This document shows, piece by piece, positions 52,295-61,733 of a stretch of 64,000 bases of DNA. Below the pieces are notes generated by a model that did no database searches, was not told the DNA's origin, and saw nothing but the letters and a program-made list of their open reading frames with translations. The translations under genes were made by a program, and so were the position numbers. Every line of letters starts with the position of its first letter. Position 1 is the first letter of the stretch. This DNA is from Desulfoarculaceae bacterium (lineage in GTDB: Bacteria; Desulfobacterota; Desulfobulbia; Desulfobulbales; Desulfocapsaceae): NCBI GenBank assembly GCA_019429465.1, contig JAHYIV010000011.1, positions 1 through 64,000 of the forward strand, in the 5' to 3' direction.

Positions 52295-53737
52295 TCATGG
52301 CTGATCCGACTCGTTTTCCTGCTGCTCTATCCGGGAAAGCGGCAGAATGAAATAGAAGTTATTGCCCTCATCCGTCGCCTCACAGCCGACCCTGCCGCCA
52401 TGAACCTCAATAACCCGGCGGATAAAGGTCAGGCCGTGACCGGAACCCTCAATCTCCTTGCTGTTTTTAGCCCGGAAACCTTCCTCAAAGATCTCCTGTC
52501 GTTCAGATGCAGACAGGGCTGGTCCGGTGGTAAAGACATTAAACTTGATACCCCGGTACCCGGGTTCTGGAAAGTCATTGACCACTTCAGCGCCATAGGC
52601 CAGCGCCTTGCGTGGTTGCCCCTGGTGATTGATAATCTCTCCGGTGTAATTGACCGCATTGGCAAAGAGGTTGGCGTAGACCTGGGAAAGGAGGCCGATG
52701 TCCACCATCAGCGGAAAATTCTGGGCGTTGAGGTTGCTTGGTTTATCAATGGTGATGCCCTGCCGTTCAAGCTTTTTCTCATACAGATCAAGCTGGGGCA
52801 GGATGATATCCCGCTCGACAAAACAGCTGGTCGGCTGCAGGACCAGATGGCCTTCGCTGAAATGCTGTTTCCGGAACAGGCTTTCCTGGAACAGGGTGAT
52901 CTGGCTGTGATGTTTGAGCAGGTCGCGGTGCGTTTGTTCCAGTGCCTTGCGCTTTTCCCGGCAGCTGTTGAGGAAACTGTCGTATGGCCTGGTAAGAGCA
53001 CCGTTGACGGTAAAGGCTGCGGCTGCCTCTTCTGTCTCCTTGAGATCCTCTATCTGTTTCCGCATCCGTCGCAGCAGATATTTCAGGTACATGTTGGGGA
53101 TAATGATATTATGACCGATATCCCTGCCCAGGTCATTGATGAATTTCAGGTGCTCCAGATGCCGCCTGGCAATGAGGCGGTTGTTGAGCTTGTTGCCGAT
53201 CCAGCGGCTGAGAATGGAGAAAAAATCTCTGTCCTCGTCACTGATTTGCGCCACCGGCGAGAGGGCATAGAGGCCGAGCAGGGAGCGGCTGGCAAAATAG
53301 GGATCCGGATCATATATCTCCTGACCACCATGCCAGACCTGGGTTTTCTGTTGTGTGGCGTCGGTACGGGGGTAAAGAGGGTACAGCAGCTGATCGCCAT
53401 ATTCCTGAACTTCACAACAGTCAGGTGGCAGGTCGGAGCCGGCAGGGAGGGGAGGATCCAGCAGACCGTTCTCACTGTCACAAACGCAGAGGAAGCGGTC
53501 CGTTTTCTTCTCATAAAGATAGAAGCGGGCCTGTAATCTCCCTAACAGCAGGGGTGTGGTGACGCTGACCTGGAAAAAATATTTGAGTGAATGGTCATCG
53601 TGGATGACGTCGACATAGGCCTTGAGCAGTGAATCCCTGCGAAAATCAAGCCGGATCTGTTCATGCAGTCGCATGGAGCGCTGCAACGCTTCTGAAAATG
53701 GCTGCAGCGCAACTGGTATTCGAACTTCCTGTTCCAT
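52295..53737 (-). CDS. Orphan histidine-kinase-like protein
   Basis: 480 residues without membrane helices. An N-terminal GAF-like sensor region (about 60-200) is followed by a helix carrying DIGHNIIIPNMY (about 215-226), with a His where HisKA would have one, a long coiled coil (about 230-330), and a HATPase domain with VYANLFANAVNYTG (N box) and GSGHGLTFIRRVIEVHGG (G box). The D-box is weak. No response regulator is adjacent, so the partner is unknown. Confidence 0.78.
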   Translation of the reverse strand: MEQEVRIPVALQPFSEALQRSMRLHEQIRLDFRRDSLLKAYVDVIHDDHSLKYFFQVSVTTPLLLGRLQARFYLYEKKTDRFLCVCDSENGLLDPPLPAGSDLPPDCCEVQEYGDQLLYPLYPRTDATQQKTQVWHGGQEIYDPDPYFASRSLLGLYALSPVAQISDEDRDFFSILSRWIGNKLNNRLIARRHLEHLKFINDLGRDIGHNIIIPNMYLKYLLRRMRKQIEDLKETEEAAAAFTVNGALTRPYDSFLNSCREKRKALEQTHRDLLKHHSQITLFQESLFRKQHFSEGHLVLQPTSCFVERDIILPQLDLYEKKLERQGITIDKPSNLNAQNFPLMVDIGLLSQVYANLFANAVNYTGEIINHQGQPRKALAYGAEVVNDFPEPGYRGIKFNVFTTGPALSASERQEIFEEGFRAKNSKEIEGSGHGLTFIRRVIEVHGGRVGCEATDEGNNFYFILPLSRIEQQENESDQP

Positions 53738-53874
53738 CCAAGGAGACTCCGGTTAACGGTGGGCAGTGAGGACATCATGGCAGGGAACAGTTGGCAAGAG
53801 CGGCCGCCATGAAGCTAACATATACCATATCCGGTGGCCAAATAAAGAGAAGATACCTTGTCGTTACATTTTAT

Positions 53875-54217
53875 ACAGATTCAGGATCGTGGATCAGGCG
53901 GACCACCTCTTCCACCGGAGTCGAGGCCTCCACCAGCAAAAATCCGGTCCAGCACGTCCTTGATCATCCGGTGCTGGGCCAATGGCTCCACAGATCGGCA
54001 GGTACTGCCGATCACACAGGAAGAGACCAGGGGATCGGTGCACTCATAGACATCACTCTGCCTGCCGGGGATATCTATACCTGCATCCGATAACACCGGC
54101 CCTGGACGCTCAAGATAAAAGCCCTGAAACAGATCAATGCCAAAGCGGGAGACGATCTCCAGTTCCTCCAGACGCTCAATCCCTTCGGCAATAACCTTGA
54201 TGCCCAGCGCTTGTATC
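53875..54217 (-). pseudogene. Remnant of an EAL-domain (c-di-GMP phosphodiesterase) gene with CBS tail
   Basis: On the minus strand, the frame GIKVIAEGIERLEELE, then SRFGIDLFQGFYLERPGP, is the end of an EAL domain (EGIE and the QGF motif). It continues into a CBS-like segment (MIKDVLDRIFAGGGLDS). Near 53930 the sense continues in another frame (LVEASTPVEEVVRLIHDPES). The N-terminal part with the EAL signature and most of the barrel is absent, so this is a 3' fragment with a frameshift. Confidence 0.7.
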
Positions 54218-54426
54218 CAGGTAACTTGACCTGTGCTGAATTTATGGGATTACCTGACATTATAAGCTTCCTTTGTAGAAGGAGTTTTTGGGCCGGGCTA
54301 TCAATTCGAATCGGACAAGATAGTTGTTATTTACCGGCCGGGTAATTTGTTATCTGACAGGTGAGTGATTGACTGGAACTAATTGTGTTGGCTTGAAAAC
54401 CGGCAGCCAGGAAAGATGAAAAAAAC

Positions 54427-54639
54427 TCACTCATCTTCAGAAAGGGGATGCTGATCTCTCTGGCAATAGGCTATCCAGCATTGCCAGGGCTTGACTTCCA
54501 GGGTGCACACCTGTGGGTAGGGGAATTTTTCCACAGCCATGGGGTACATCCCGCATTTCAGGGTGCAGATATGTTTAGCTGCATTTGTCAGGGCCTCGTT
54601 ACTCTTTTGTCGTGCATCTTCTGGAGTCATAATGGTCAT
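54427..54639 (-). CDS. Small Cys-containing hypothetical protein
   Basis: 70 residues, beginning MTIMTPEDARQKSNEALTNA, with cysteines in CTLKCG, CTLEVKPWQCWIAYC. It is downstream of another small Cys-rich gene in the same direction with a 15-base gap. The ribosome site is weak. Spacing suggests metal binding, but I recognise no family. Confidence 0.5.
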   Translation of the reverse strand: MTIMTPEDARQKSNEALTNAAKHICTLKCGMYPMAVEKFPYPQVCTLEVKPWQCWIAYCQRDQHPLSEDE

Positions 54640-54654
54640 TTTTTGTAAGTATCC

Positions 54655-54882
54655 CTAACGACACTGAGCCGAATCTGTAAACATCAACTCCGGCCATAAA
54701 TGTGTATCGTCCAGATGGAGGAGATATTGAGAAAAAACAGGGCACAGTTCATGCCTGCCGATTTTGCAGTAGTTTGCAAGCTCCTGCACGGCGGGGATGT
54801 ACGGAACTCTATTAAATGAACAACTGGCTACGGACCAGGTATTGTTGGCAGGGGTGTAACAAGAGAGATATTGACAGTGCAT
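54655..54882 (-). CDS. Small Cys-rich protein
   Basis: 75 residues from ATG 54882, with GGAGG six bases before. Starts MHCQYLSCYTPANN and carries a further Cys near residue 21 and a YCKIGRHELCPVF motif (about 42-54). The C...YC...H..CP arrangement looks like a small zinc or iron site seen in other short proteins of anaerobic Desulfobacterota. This is a recollection of a pattern, not a database match. Function unknown. Confidence 0.55.
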   Translation of the reverse strand: MHCQYLSCYTPANNTWSVASCSFNRVPYIPAVQELANYCKIGRHELCPVFSQYLLHLDDTHLWPELMFTDSAQCR

Positions 54883-55110
54883 ACTCTTCCTCCATACGTT
54901 GTTTTTTTGCGTGGCGCCTCGCCGCGATAAGGGACAAACAATCATACATGACAAAGAAAAGTAGCCGCCCTGTATTAGGGTAAGATTAGGAAGGAGTTAT
55001 TTTTCAATAATGGGAAGAGAAGGGCCTTTAGGGGCGCGGAAAATGACGCTTTCTTTCCGGCTATAGGCCAGGGTCAAACAGGCCAGCCGTACATCACCAC
55101 TCCACAGAAC
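54883..55110. other. Region upstream of the small Cys-rich genes
   Basis: Part of a 900-base stretch without an intact gene. Nothing recognised here apart from the likely promoter area of the small genes. Confidence 0.35.
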
Positions 55111-55345
55111 TCATGATGTTTTATAGGAAGTTTTGTGCTGACCCAGGGTCATGCTGACATCATCCCACCTGTGCTTGGCATAGGCATAGTCAAGTCGAGT
55201 GTCGCCGGTTTCAAAGAGTCTGGCCTCGTTCCAGATATCGTTGCCGCTGGTTGGATCGTCGCTGCCGGTGATAAGGTCGGCGCCCACCTGCCAGTTTTCT
55301 TCTTTATTGTCCCGGATACCGCCCAAGCGAAAACGGGTATGAAAA
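55111..55345 (-). pseudogene. Fragment of an outer-membrane porin
   Basis: On the minus strand, RFRLGGIRDNKEENWQVGAD, LITGSDDPTSGND and RLDYAYAKHRWDDVSMTLG resemble the strand-turn-strand start of putative porins (Porin_5-like). The rest of the barrel and the signal peptide are absent. A hairpin repeat begins about 80 bases upstream. It is a degraded gene, not a complete coding region. Confidence 0.55.
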
Positions 55346-55424
55346 AGCTCATGTATAAGATCCTTTGGCCTCGTCTTTATCCTCCCGGTCCTGCACATCG
55401 TCACCAACGCCCAGATATGCTCCT

Positions 55425-55502
55425 AACCCCGATGAACGGGATAAATGCCTTTCGCAGATTATTTTCTTGCAAAAAAACAAGAAAACAATCTGTAAGGCCC
55501 TA
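55425..55502 (+). repeat. ~78-bp hairpin repeat, copy F
   Basis: CTAACCCCGATGAACGGGAT, then TGCCTTTCGCAG, stem ATTATTTTCTTG / CAAGAAAACAAT, end AAGGCCCTAA. Near the cut end of the porin fragment. Confidence 0.88.
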
Positions 55503-55765
55503 ATGGGCGGTAACCGCGGTTCGCAAATACTCCCTGCTTAAATTTAGTATCTTCTTCTTTTATTCTAATCACTTACCGTATTCCCACGTTGGGCTTTTTT
55601 TACTTATTGATCCACACTCATTTGTTTATCTTGAATGATGTGGTGACAATACCGGCCCATTTTCAGGATGAGGGTAGTGCAATGTTTGAAAGTCATTCCT
55701 TGTTGATCAGGGTGATTGTCTTGAAAATTGGGGATGAAGAGAGCCCCTGAAACCCTGTTCATCTC

Positions 55766-55798
55766 CTAATGCAATCCTCATCAAATCCTAACAACAGG
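55766..55798 (+). promoter_or_regulatory. Candidate Pho box: three 11-bp direct repeats
   Basis: TCCTAATGCAA, TCCTCATCAAA and TCCTAACAACA follow each other without gaps, about 95 bases before pstS. PhoB sites are direct repeats with 11-bp spacing, and phoB is in this operon, so the fit in spacing and position is good though the sequence differs from the E. coli consensus. Confidence 0.5.
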
Positions 55799-55890
55799 GG
55801 GGCATTATAGGCAGCATCACTAACCGGCAGAAATCCGCCGAGGTTAAGCCATAAAGGCAGTTGTAAAATTCTTTGTTAAGGAGATGCAAA

Positions 55891-56889
55891 ATGAAGATGC
55901 AGAAAAGTCTGATCGGAAAGGCAGTAAAGAAGGCAATGCTGGCAGGCTGCATGGTGGCGGTAGCCACCACCGGCGCCATGGCAGGTGTTATTAAGGTTGA
56001 TCCCGTGATTGGCTCATACAAGAAGGTCGGCGGAGTATCCGGTAATGTCGACAGTATCGGTTCTGATACCCTGAATAATCTGATGACCTTCTGGGCAGAA
56101 TCGTTCCGCAAGGAATATCCGAATGTCCGTATCCAGATCGAAGGCAAGGGCTCGAGCACGGCACCAGTAGCCCTGATCGCAGGAACCGCCCAGATAGGAC
56201 CCATGTCCCGGCCGATGAAGAATGATGAGATCGATGCCTTTGTCGCCAAGTATGGCTACAAACCAACGGAAATTGGGGTAGCCCTTGACTCTCTGGCGGT
56301 GTTTGTCAACAAGGACAACCCGATTCAGTCCCTTTCCATGCCGCAGGTGGACGCCATTTTTTCCAAAACTCTCAAGGGTGGAGCAACAGAGAGTATTGTC
56401 ACCTGGGGCCAGCTTGGTTTAACGGGTGACTGGCAGAACAAGCCGCTCTCCCTCTTTGGTCGTAATTCGGCCTCGGGCACCTACGGTTTTTTCAAGGAAC
56501 ATGCGCTGGTAAAAGGAGATTATAAGGACATCGTTAAAGAGCAGCCTGGTTCGGCCTCAGTGGTAATGGGGATAACCGAGGATCTCTCCGGAATAGGTTA
56601 TTCCGGAATAGGATATAAAACATCAGGGGTAAAGGTGGTTGCTTTGAGCGCCAAAGATGGAGAGAAGGCCGCGGATACGAGTTATGAGAATGTCCTTTCC
56701 GGAAAATATCCTCTGTCCCGGATGTTGTATCTGTATGTTGGCAAGGAGCCTAACAAGCCACTGCCGGCGGTGACTGCTGAATTTCTGAGGTTTGTTCTGT
56801 CCAAAGAAGGTCAGGAGATAGTGGTCAAAGATGGGTACTTGCCCCTGCCGGCCCAACTGGTTGACAAGGAATTGGCAAAACTGAATTAA
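55891..56889 (+). CDS. pstS: Phosphate ABC transporter substrate-binding protein PstS
   Basis: 333 residues with signal peptide (MKMQKSLIGKAVKKAMLAGC, cut after AMAG). Phosphate-binding features: GSDTLNNLMTFWAESF, KGSSTAP with the Ser/Thr loop near residue 88, IGPMSRPMK, and GRNSASGTYGFFKEHAL. It binds phosphate in the periplasm for PstCAB. ATG 55891 follows AAGGAG, and an upstream TTG would damage the signal peptide. First gene of the pst-pho unit. Confidence 0.95.
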   Translation: MKMQKSLIGKAVKKAMLAGCMVAVATTGAMAGVIKVDPVIGSYKKVGGVSGNVDSIGSDTLNNLMTFWAESFRKEYPNVRIQIEGKGSSTAPVALIAGTAQIGPMSRPMKNDEIDAFVAKYGYKPTEIGVALDSLAVFVNKDNPIQSLSMPQVDAIFSKTLKGGATESIVTWGQLGLTGDWQNKPLSLFGRNSASGTYGFFKEHALVKGDYKDIVKEQPGSASVVMGITEDLSGIGYSGIGYKTSGVKVVALSAKDGEKAADTSYENVLSGKYPLSRMLYLYVGKEPNKPLPAVTAEFLRFVLSKEGQEIVVKDGYLPLPAQLVDKELAKLN

Positions 56890-56998
56890 TCCCGGAAGCA
56901 GGAGCGGGGAAGAGAGGAGAAAATGCTTTGATGACGCTGCTCATTCTCTCCTCTGTTCCTGCTTGCAGCCATGTCCCTGCCAAGGAAACGAGAATCTC

Positions 56999-59233
56999 AT
57001 GCAGAAAGATAAGCATAAACAGTTTATTAAGAAGGTCCGGCTTCAGGATCGTATTGCCACCCGCATCATTACCTTTGGGGGCATGCTGGTTATTGCCAGT
57101 GTCATTGCCATCCTGGTCCTGATCGTCCGGGTGACGGTTCCTCTTTTCCAGTCGGCCAAGATCGATATCGTCTCTCAGCTGCCGCTTTCTTTACCATCGG
57201 AATCCGTGCTGGCCATGGGCGTTGATGAGTATCGGGAAAATGCCTATGTCCTGAATGATCGGGGTGTCTTTACCTTCTATAACCTGGCCGAAGGCACGTC
57301 GTCTTTGAGTATGGATGCTGCCGCTGACAAGAACGTGGAGCTCACATCAATCGAGCTCCATAAAAATAATCAGTACAGCCTGTTGTGGGCGGATAAGAGC
57401 ATTAGCCTGCTGGAGCTCACCTTTTCTTTGCATTTTGATGAGGCGGGAAGGCGGACTGTCAGGCCGGTGCTGAAAACCCTTGCGGACTTTCTTCCCCCTG
57501 ATCCCGGGACTGCCGAAATCGTGCGTGGTGTCCTGCGCATGAGTGATGATGGCCGTCTGAGTAAGATTGTGCTTTTGGATGATAACAGTTTTTCGGTAAC
57601 GCAGCAGGTGTCGAAGACTGATTTCTTGGGCAATGAGAAAAAAGAGGCCTTTTCTTTTGCTGTTCGTCCTGAAATCCAGGGGGAAATTACCGCCTTCACG
57701 GTCGATGAAGCCGGAGAAAGCCTCTTTGCCGGCACAGATTCCGGCAGTCTGTTACGCTGGGATATCAGTCGGTCTGACGGCGGACTGCTCACCGATAATG
57801 TGGTGACAAACCCTGATAGACAGGCCGTAACGGCCCTGTCCATGGTCTTTGGCGATGAGTCGGTAGCGGTGGGTGACGCCGGCGGAGGGCTGGCCAGCTG
57901 GAGTCTGGTCTGGAGTGGGGAGGGCGCCCAGAGGATAAAGAAACTGCGAAAAATCCATCAACTGGCGACCCATAAGGCAGCGGTTGCTGCGATTGTGGCC
58001 TCCCGTCGGAGCAAAACGCTGGTCAGCTTTGATGCACTTGGTGTGGTTCATTATGATCATATGACCAGTACAAACCATCTGTTGGAGGTCGGGTCTGAGT
58101 TGACACTTTTTGCGATTTCCGGCAATGACAAGAGCCTTGTCGGCTTTGATGGTGAACGCAATCTGATCGTCTGGGACGTGAAAAATCCGCATCCGGAAGT
58201 GAACCTGAAGACCCTGTTCGGCAAGGTGTGGTATGAGGGATATTCTCAACCGGAGTATGTCTGGCAATCATCTGCCGGCAATGACGATTTTGAATCAAAA
58301 TTCAGCATCATGCCGCTGCTGTTCGGCACCATCAAGGGGACAGTCTATGCCATGATGTTTGCCATTCCGCTCTCCATCTTCGGGGCGGTCTATACCAGTC
58401 AGCTGACCAGTTATGCCTTCAAGAAAAATATCAAGCCGATGATTGAAATCATGGCCTCCGTGCCTTCGGTGGTCATTGGTTTCCTGATTGCCCTGTGGCT
58501 CGGGCCTCTTATTGAACAGTTATTTCTGGCAATTATCATTTTTATTCTGCTCCTGCCTTTTGTTCTGCTGGTCTTGATGATCGTCATGCAGCCCTATTAC
58601 AAAACACCGGCCCTGCAAAACAGGTGTAACGGTTATGAATTTCTGCTGCTGGTGCCGGTCATTGGCTTGACCGCAGCCGCGGCTTCCTGGATGGCGCCGG
58701 GGGTGGAGGGCATGTTTTTTGGCGGCAATTTTCTGCAATGGCTCTACAGTGATCTTGGTATCCGCTATGATCAGCGCAACAGCATCATCATTGCCTTCGG
58801 CCTGGGCGTTGCCGTCATTCCCCTTATCTTTTCCATCACCGAAGATGCCATCTCCACGATCCCGACCAGCCTGACTGCCGCCTCCCTGGCCCTTGGCGCC
58901 AGTCGCTGGCAGACGATCTGGCGGGTCGTCCTGCCTTCCGCCAGTCCCGGAATCTTTGCCGCCATCATGATTGGTTTTGGCCGGGCAGTGGGAGAGACCA
59001 TGATTGTCCTCATGGCCACCGGCAATACGCCGATCATGGACTGGTCGATTTTTAACGGGATGCGCACCCTGTCCGCCAATATTGCGGTGGAAATTCCGGA
59101 GGCGCCTTTTAACGGCACCTTGTATCGGGTACTTTTTCTCTGCGCCACGCTCCTGTTTGTTCTGACTTTTATTCTTAATACCGGGGCGGAAGTGATACGG
59201 GAGCGGCTGCGTAAAAAATATGGCCGCTATTAA
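56999..59233 (+). CDS. pstC: Phosphate ABC transporter permease PstC with a large periplasmic domain
   Basis: About 744 residues. One membrane helix near 22-42, then a beta-rich periplasmic domain (about 50-420, repeated blade-like strands as in a propeller), and the permease core from about 435 with EAA-loop features (SLTAASLALGASRWQTIWRV) and six helices. This long form resembles Pseudomonas-type PstC rather than the 320-residue E. coli protein. ATG 56999 opens directly before the first helix. Confidence 0.93.
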   Translation: MQKDKHKQFIKKVRLQDRIATRIITFGGMLVIASVIAILVLIVRVTVPLFQSAKIDIVSQLPLSLPSESVLAMGVDEYRENAYVLNDRGVFTFYNLAEGTSSLSMDAAADKNVELTSIELHKNNQYSLLWADKSISLLELTFSLHFDEAGRRTVRPVLKTLADFLPPDPGTAEIVRGVLRMSDDGRLSKIVLLDDNSFSVTQQVSKTDFLGNEKKEAFSFAVRPEIQGEITAFTVDEAGESLFAGTDSGSLLRWDISRSDGGLLTDNVVTNPDRQAVTALSMVFGDESVAVGDAGGGLASWSLVWSGEGAQRIKKLRKIHQLATHKAAVAAIVASRRSKTLVSFDALGVVHYDHMTSTNHLLEVGSELTLFAISGNDKSLVGFDGERNLIVWDVKNPHPEVNLKTLFGKVWYEGYSQPEYVWQSSAGNDDFESKFSIMPLLFGTIKGTVYAMMFAIPLSIFGAVYTSQLTSYAFKKNIKPMIEIMASVPSVVIGFLIALWLGPLIEQLFLAIIIFILLLPFVLLVLMIVMQPYYKTPALQNRCNGYEFLLLVPVIGLTAAAASWMAPGVEGMFFGGNFLQWLYSDLGIRYDQRNSIIIAFGLGVAVIPLIFSITEDAISTIPTSLTAASLALGASRWQTIWRVVLPSASPGIFAAIMIGFGRAVGETMIVLMATGNTPIMDWSIFNGMRTLSANIAVEIPEAPFNGTLYRVLFLCATLLFVLTFILNTGAEVIRERLRKKYGRY

Positions 59234-59247
59234 AGAATGGAGCGATG

Positions 59248-60843
59248 ATGCTGACTAAAAAATTCCTGCGGCAGGGAGAACCCTATGTCTGGGCCACCAG
59301 CCTGGCACTGTCGATGATCCTTTTTATCGTCTTTCTCCTGATGTATGTGGTGCTGGCGAACGGCATCCTGGTCTTCTGGCCCAAAGAGGTAAGCCAGGCA
59401 ATCATGACCGATGGCAGCCTGGTGCTGGGTGAGAAGATCAGGCAAGAGAAAGATCCTGCCACCGGCGGACAAAGATTCCAGTTCAAGGTCGGGAACCGCG
59501 ACCTCTATGGTCTTGACTTTAAATGGGTGGATGCGCAAAAGGTAAAGACCCTCAGCAGGCCGGAAGCTGCCTTTGTCCTGGAACGACAGGAACATGGTAA
59601 CTTTTATGGCTTTCTGCAGGAACTGAAAACCCCGGGTCTTCACTCTCCGGCAGAGATGGGCATGACTCTGCAGGCGGCCCGCGATATCATAGAGCCTCAA
59701 CGCGCCGAGGTCTCCAAGATTGAGAAGAAGATTGCCACCCTGAATCACAAGGTTGAACAGAGCAATAACCGGCTGGCCCGCCTGCTCTACAAAAAGGAAG
59801 GGGCAAGCCCTGCTGCCGCGGCCGTGCGGGCGGAGATAGAAGAACTCAAGACCGAGTTTGACCGGCTGGTTGAGATTCTGAACAGCAAACGAGCGATTGT
59901 CGCGGCCAATGTGGCGGTGATGGTGGATGCGAATGGCCGGGAAAAAATCATCGCCCTGGCCGATATTGTCCGCTGTTATCAGCCAAACGACATGTCCTGG
60001 CTGGAAAAATGCAGCTATTATATGAGCCGGATCAAGGAGCTGCTGATTGCCGAACCGCGTGAATCCAATACCGAAGGGGGGTTGTTTCCCGCCATCTTCG
60101 GCACAATCATGCTGGTCTTTATGATGAGTATCCTCTCTTTTCCTGTCGGTGTCCTGGCCGGCATTTATCTGCGGGAGTACGCCAAAGAGGGGTATCTGGT
60201 CAAAACAGTGCGGATTGCGGTGAATAATCTGGCGGGTATTCCCTCCATTGTGTACGGAATCTTTGGCCTGGGCTTCTTTGTTTACGGCGTCGGCGGCCAG
60301 ATCGACCAGCTGTTCTTTGCCGAAAAATTACCGACCCCGACCTTTGGCACGGGAGGGATTCTGTGGGCCAGTATGACCCTGGGACTGTTGACCGTGCCGG
60401 TGGTTATTGTGGCCACGGAAGAGGCCCTGGGGTCGATTCCTCCCGGAATCCGTGAAGGGTCTCAGGCCCTGGCTGCCACCAAGTTTCAGACCCTGACCAG
60501 GATCCTGCTGCCCATGGCCTCGCCCGGTATTCTGACCGGTTTTATTCTGGCCATGGCCCGGGCCGCCGGCGAGGTGGCCCCGCTGATGATCACCGGTGTG
60601 GTCAAGCTGGCCCCGGCGCTGCCCCTTGACACCATCTTCCCCTATCTGCACCTGGATCGTAAATTCATGCACCTGGGGTTTCATATCTACGATATCGGTT
60701 TCCAGTCGCCCAATGTCGAGGCGGCAAAACCGATGGTCTATGTTACGACCTTGTTGTTGATCCTGATCGTAATAATCATGACGAGTACGGCTATCTATCT
60801 TCGCAACAGGATGCGAGAGAGGTTTTCCGTAGCCGACCTCTAA
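59248..60843 (+). CDS. pstA: Phosphate ABC transporter permease PstA
   Basis: About 531 residues. First helix about 18-42, periplasmic extension with a coiled coil (AEVSKIEKKIATLNHKVEQS, about 150-170), then permease core from about 285 with the EAA loop SIPPGIREGSQALAATKFQT. Long form matched to the long PstC. ATG 59248 is five bases from GGAG. ATG 59245 is also possible. Ends 15 bases before pstB. Confidence 0.93.
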   Translation: MLTKKFLRQGEPYVWATSLALSMILFIVFLLMYVVLANGILVFWPKEVSQAIMTDGSLVLGEKIRQEKDPATGGQRFQFKVGNRDLYGLDFKWVDAQKVKTLSRPEAAFVLERQEHGNFYGFLQELKTPGLHSPAEMGMTLQAARDIIEPQRAEVSKIEKKIATLNHKVEQSNNRLARLLYKKEGASPAAAAVRAEIEELKTEFDRLVEILNSKRAIVAANVAVMVDANGREKIIALADIVRCYQPNDMSWLEKCSYYMSRIKELLIAEPRESNTEGGLFPAIFGTIMLVFMMSILSFPVGVLAGIYLREYAKEGYLVKTVRIAVNNLAGIPSIVYGIFGLGFFVYGVGGQIDQLFFAEKLPTPTFGTGGILWASMTLGLLTVPVVIVATEEALGSIPPGIREGSQALAATKFQTLTRILLPMASPGILTGFILAMARAAGEVAPLMITGVVKLAPALPLDTIFPYLHLDRKFMHLGFHIYDIGFQSPNVEAAKPMVYVTTLLLILIVIIMTSTAIYLRNRMRERFSVADL

Positions 60844-60858
60844 TAATAAGGAGTGAAG

Positions 60859-61647
60859 ATGTCACACCCCGTTAATCCAATAATGTCCGCGGAAAATCCG
60901 CAGGTAGCGGTCGAACACCTCAATCTTTTTTATGGTACGGCCCAGGCGCTGATCGATGTCAGTTTTGGTATTCCCAAAAGCCAGGTCACGGCGTTGATCG
61001 GTCCCTCCGGTTGCGGGAAATCGACCTTTCTCCGCTGTATCAACCGGATGAACGATCTGGTCGAAGGGCTGCGGGTCGAGGGGCTGATTACCATTGATGG
61101 AGAAAATATCAACGACCCTGCCCTTGATGTCATTGAACTGAGGCGCAAGGTGGGCATGGTCTTCCAGAAGTGGAATCCCTTTCCCAAGTCCATCTATGAA
61201 AATGTAGTCTATGGCCTGCGTATTGCCGGAATCAAAGAGCGAAGCGTGCTCGATCAGGCCGCCGAACAGAGCCTGAAAAGGGCAGCCCTCTGGGACGAGG
61301 TCAAGGATCGGTTGCAGCAATCGGCCATGGGTCTTTCAGGTGGCCAGATGCAGAGGCTGTGCATTGCCCGGGCGGTGGCCGTCCATCCCGAGATCATCCT
61401 TATGGACGAGCCCTGCTCAGCCCTTGACCCCCGGTCAACGGCCCGCATTGAACAGCTCATTCGAGAACTCCGCGATGAATACACCATTATTATCGTGACC
61501 CATAATATGCAGCAGGCCGCCCGTATTTCTGATTATACCGCCTATATGTACTTAGGCGAACTGATTGAGTACGGACCGACCCAGAAACTGTTTACCGTAC
61601 CCGAACGTCAGGAGACCGAGGAGTATATCACCGGCCGCTTCGGGTGA
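60859..61647 (+). CDS. pstB: Phosphate ABC transporter ATPase PstB
   Basis: 262 residues. Walker [10 protein letters not shown] (about 45-53), Q-loop [15 protein letters not shown] (the PstB-specific form), signature LSGGQMQRL (one Gln replaced by Met), Walker [14 protein letters not shown], switch His [10 protein letters not shown] 60859 follows AAGGAG, and a GTG two codons earlier overlaps that site. Confidence 0.96.
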   Translation: MSHPVNPIMSAENPQVAVEHLNLFYGTAQALIDVSFGIPKSQVTALIGPSGCGKSTFLRCINRMNDLVEGLRVEGLITIDGENINDPALDVIELRRKVGMVFQKWNPFPKSIYENVVYGLRIAGIKERSVLDQAAEQSLKRAALWDEVKDRLQQSAMGLSGGQMQRLCIARAVAVHPEIILMDEPCSALDPRSTARIEQLIRELRDEYTIIIVTHNMQQAARISDYTAYMYLGELIEYGPTQKLFTVPERQETEEYITGRFG

Positions 61648-61733
61648 GAGGAAAATGTCATAGACTGTTTTTGATACGGAATACTTACGTTGTTCATCGA
61701 TAAAATTTGTGCAAGGGAAAAAGGAGTACCTTG

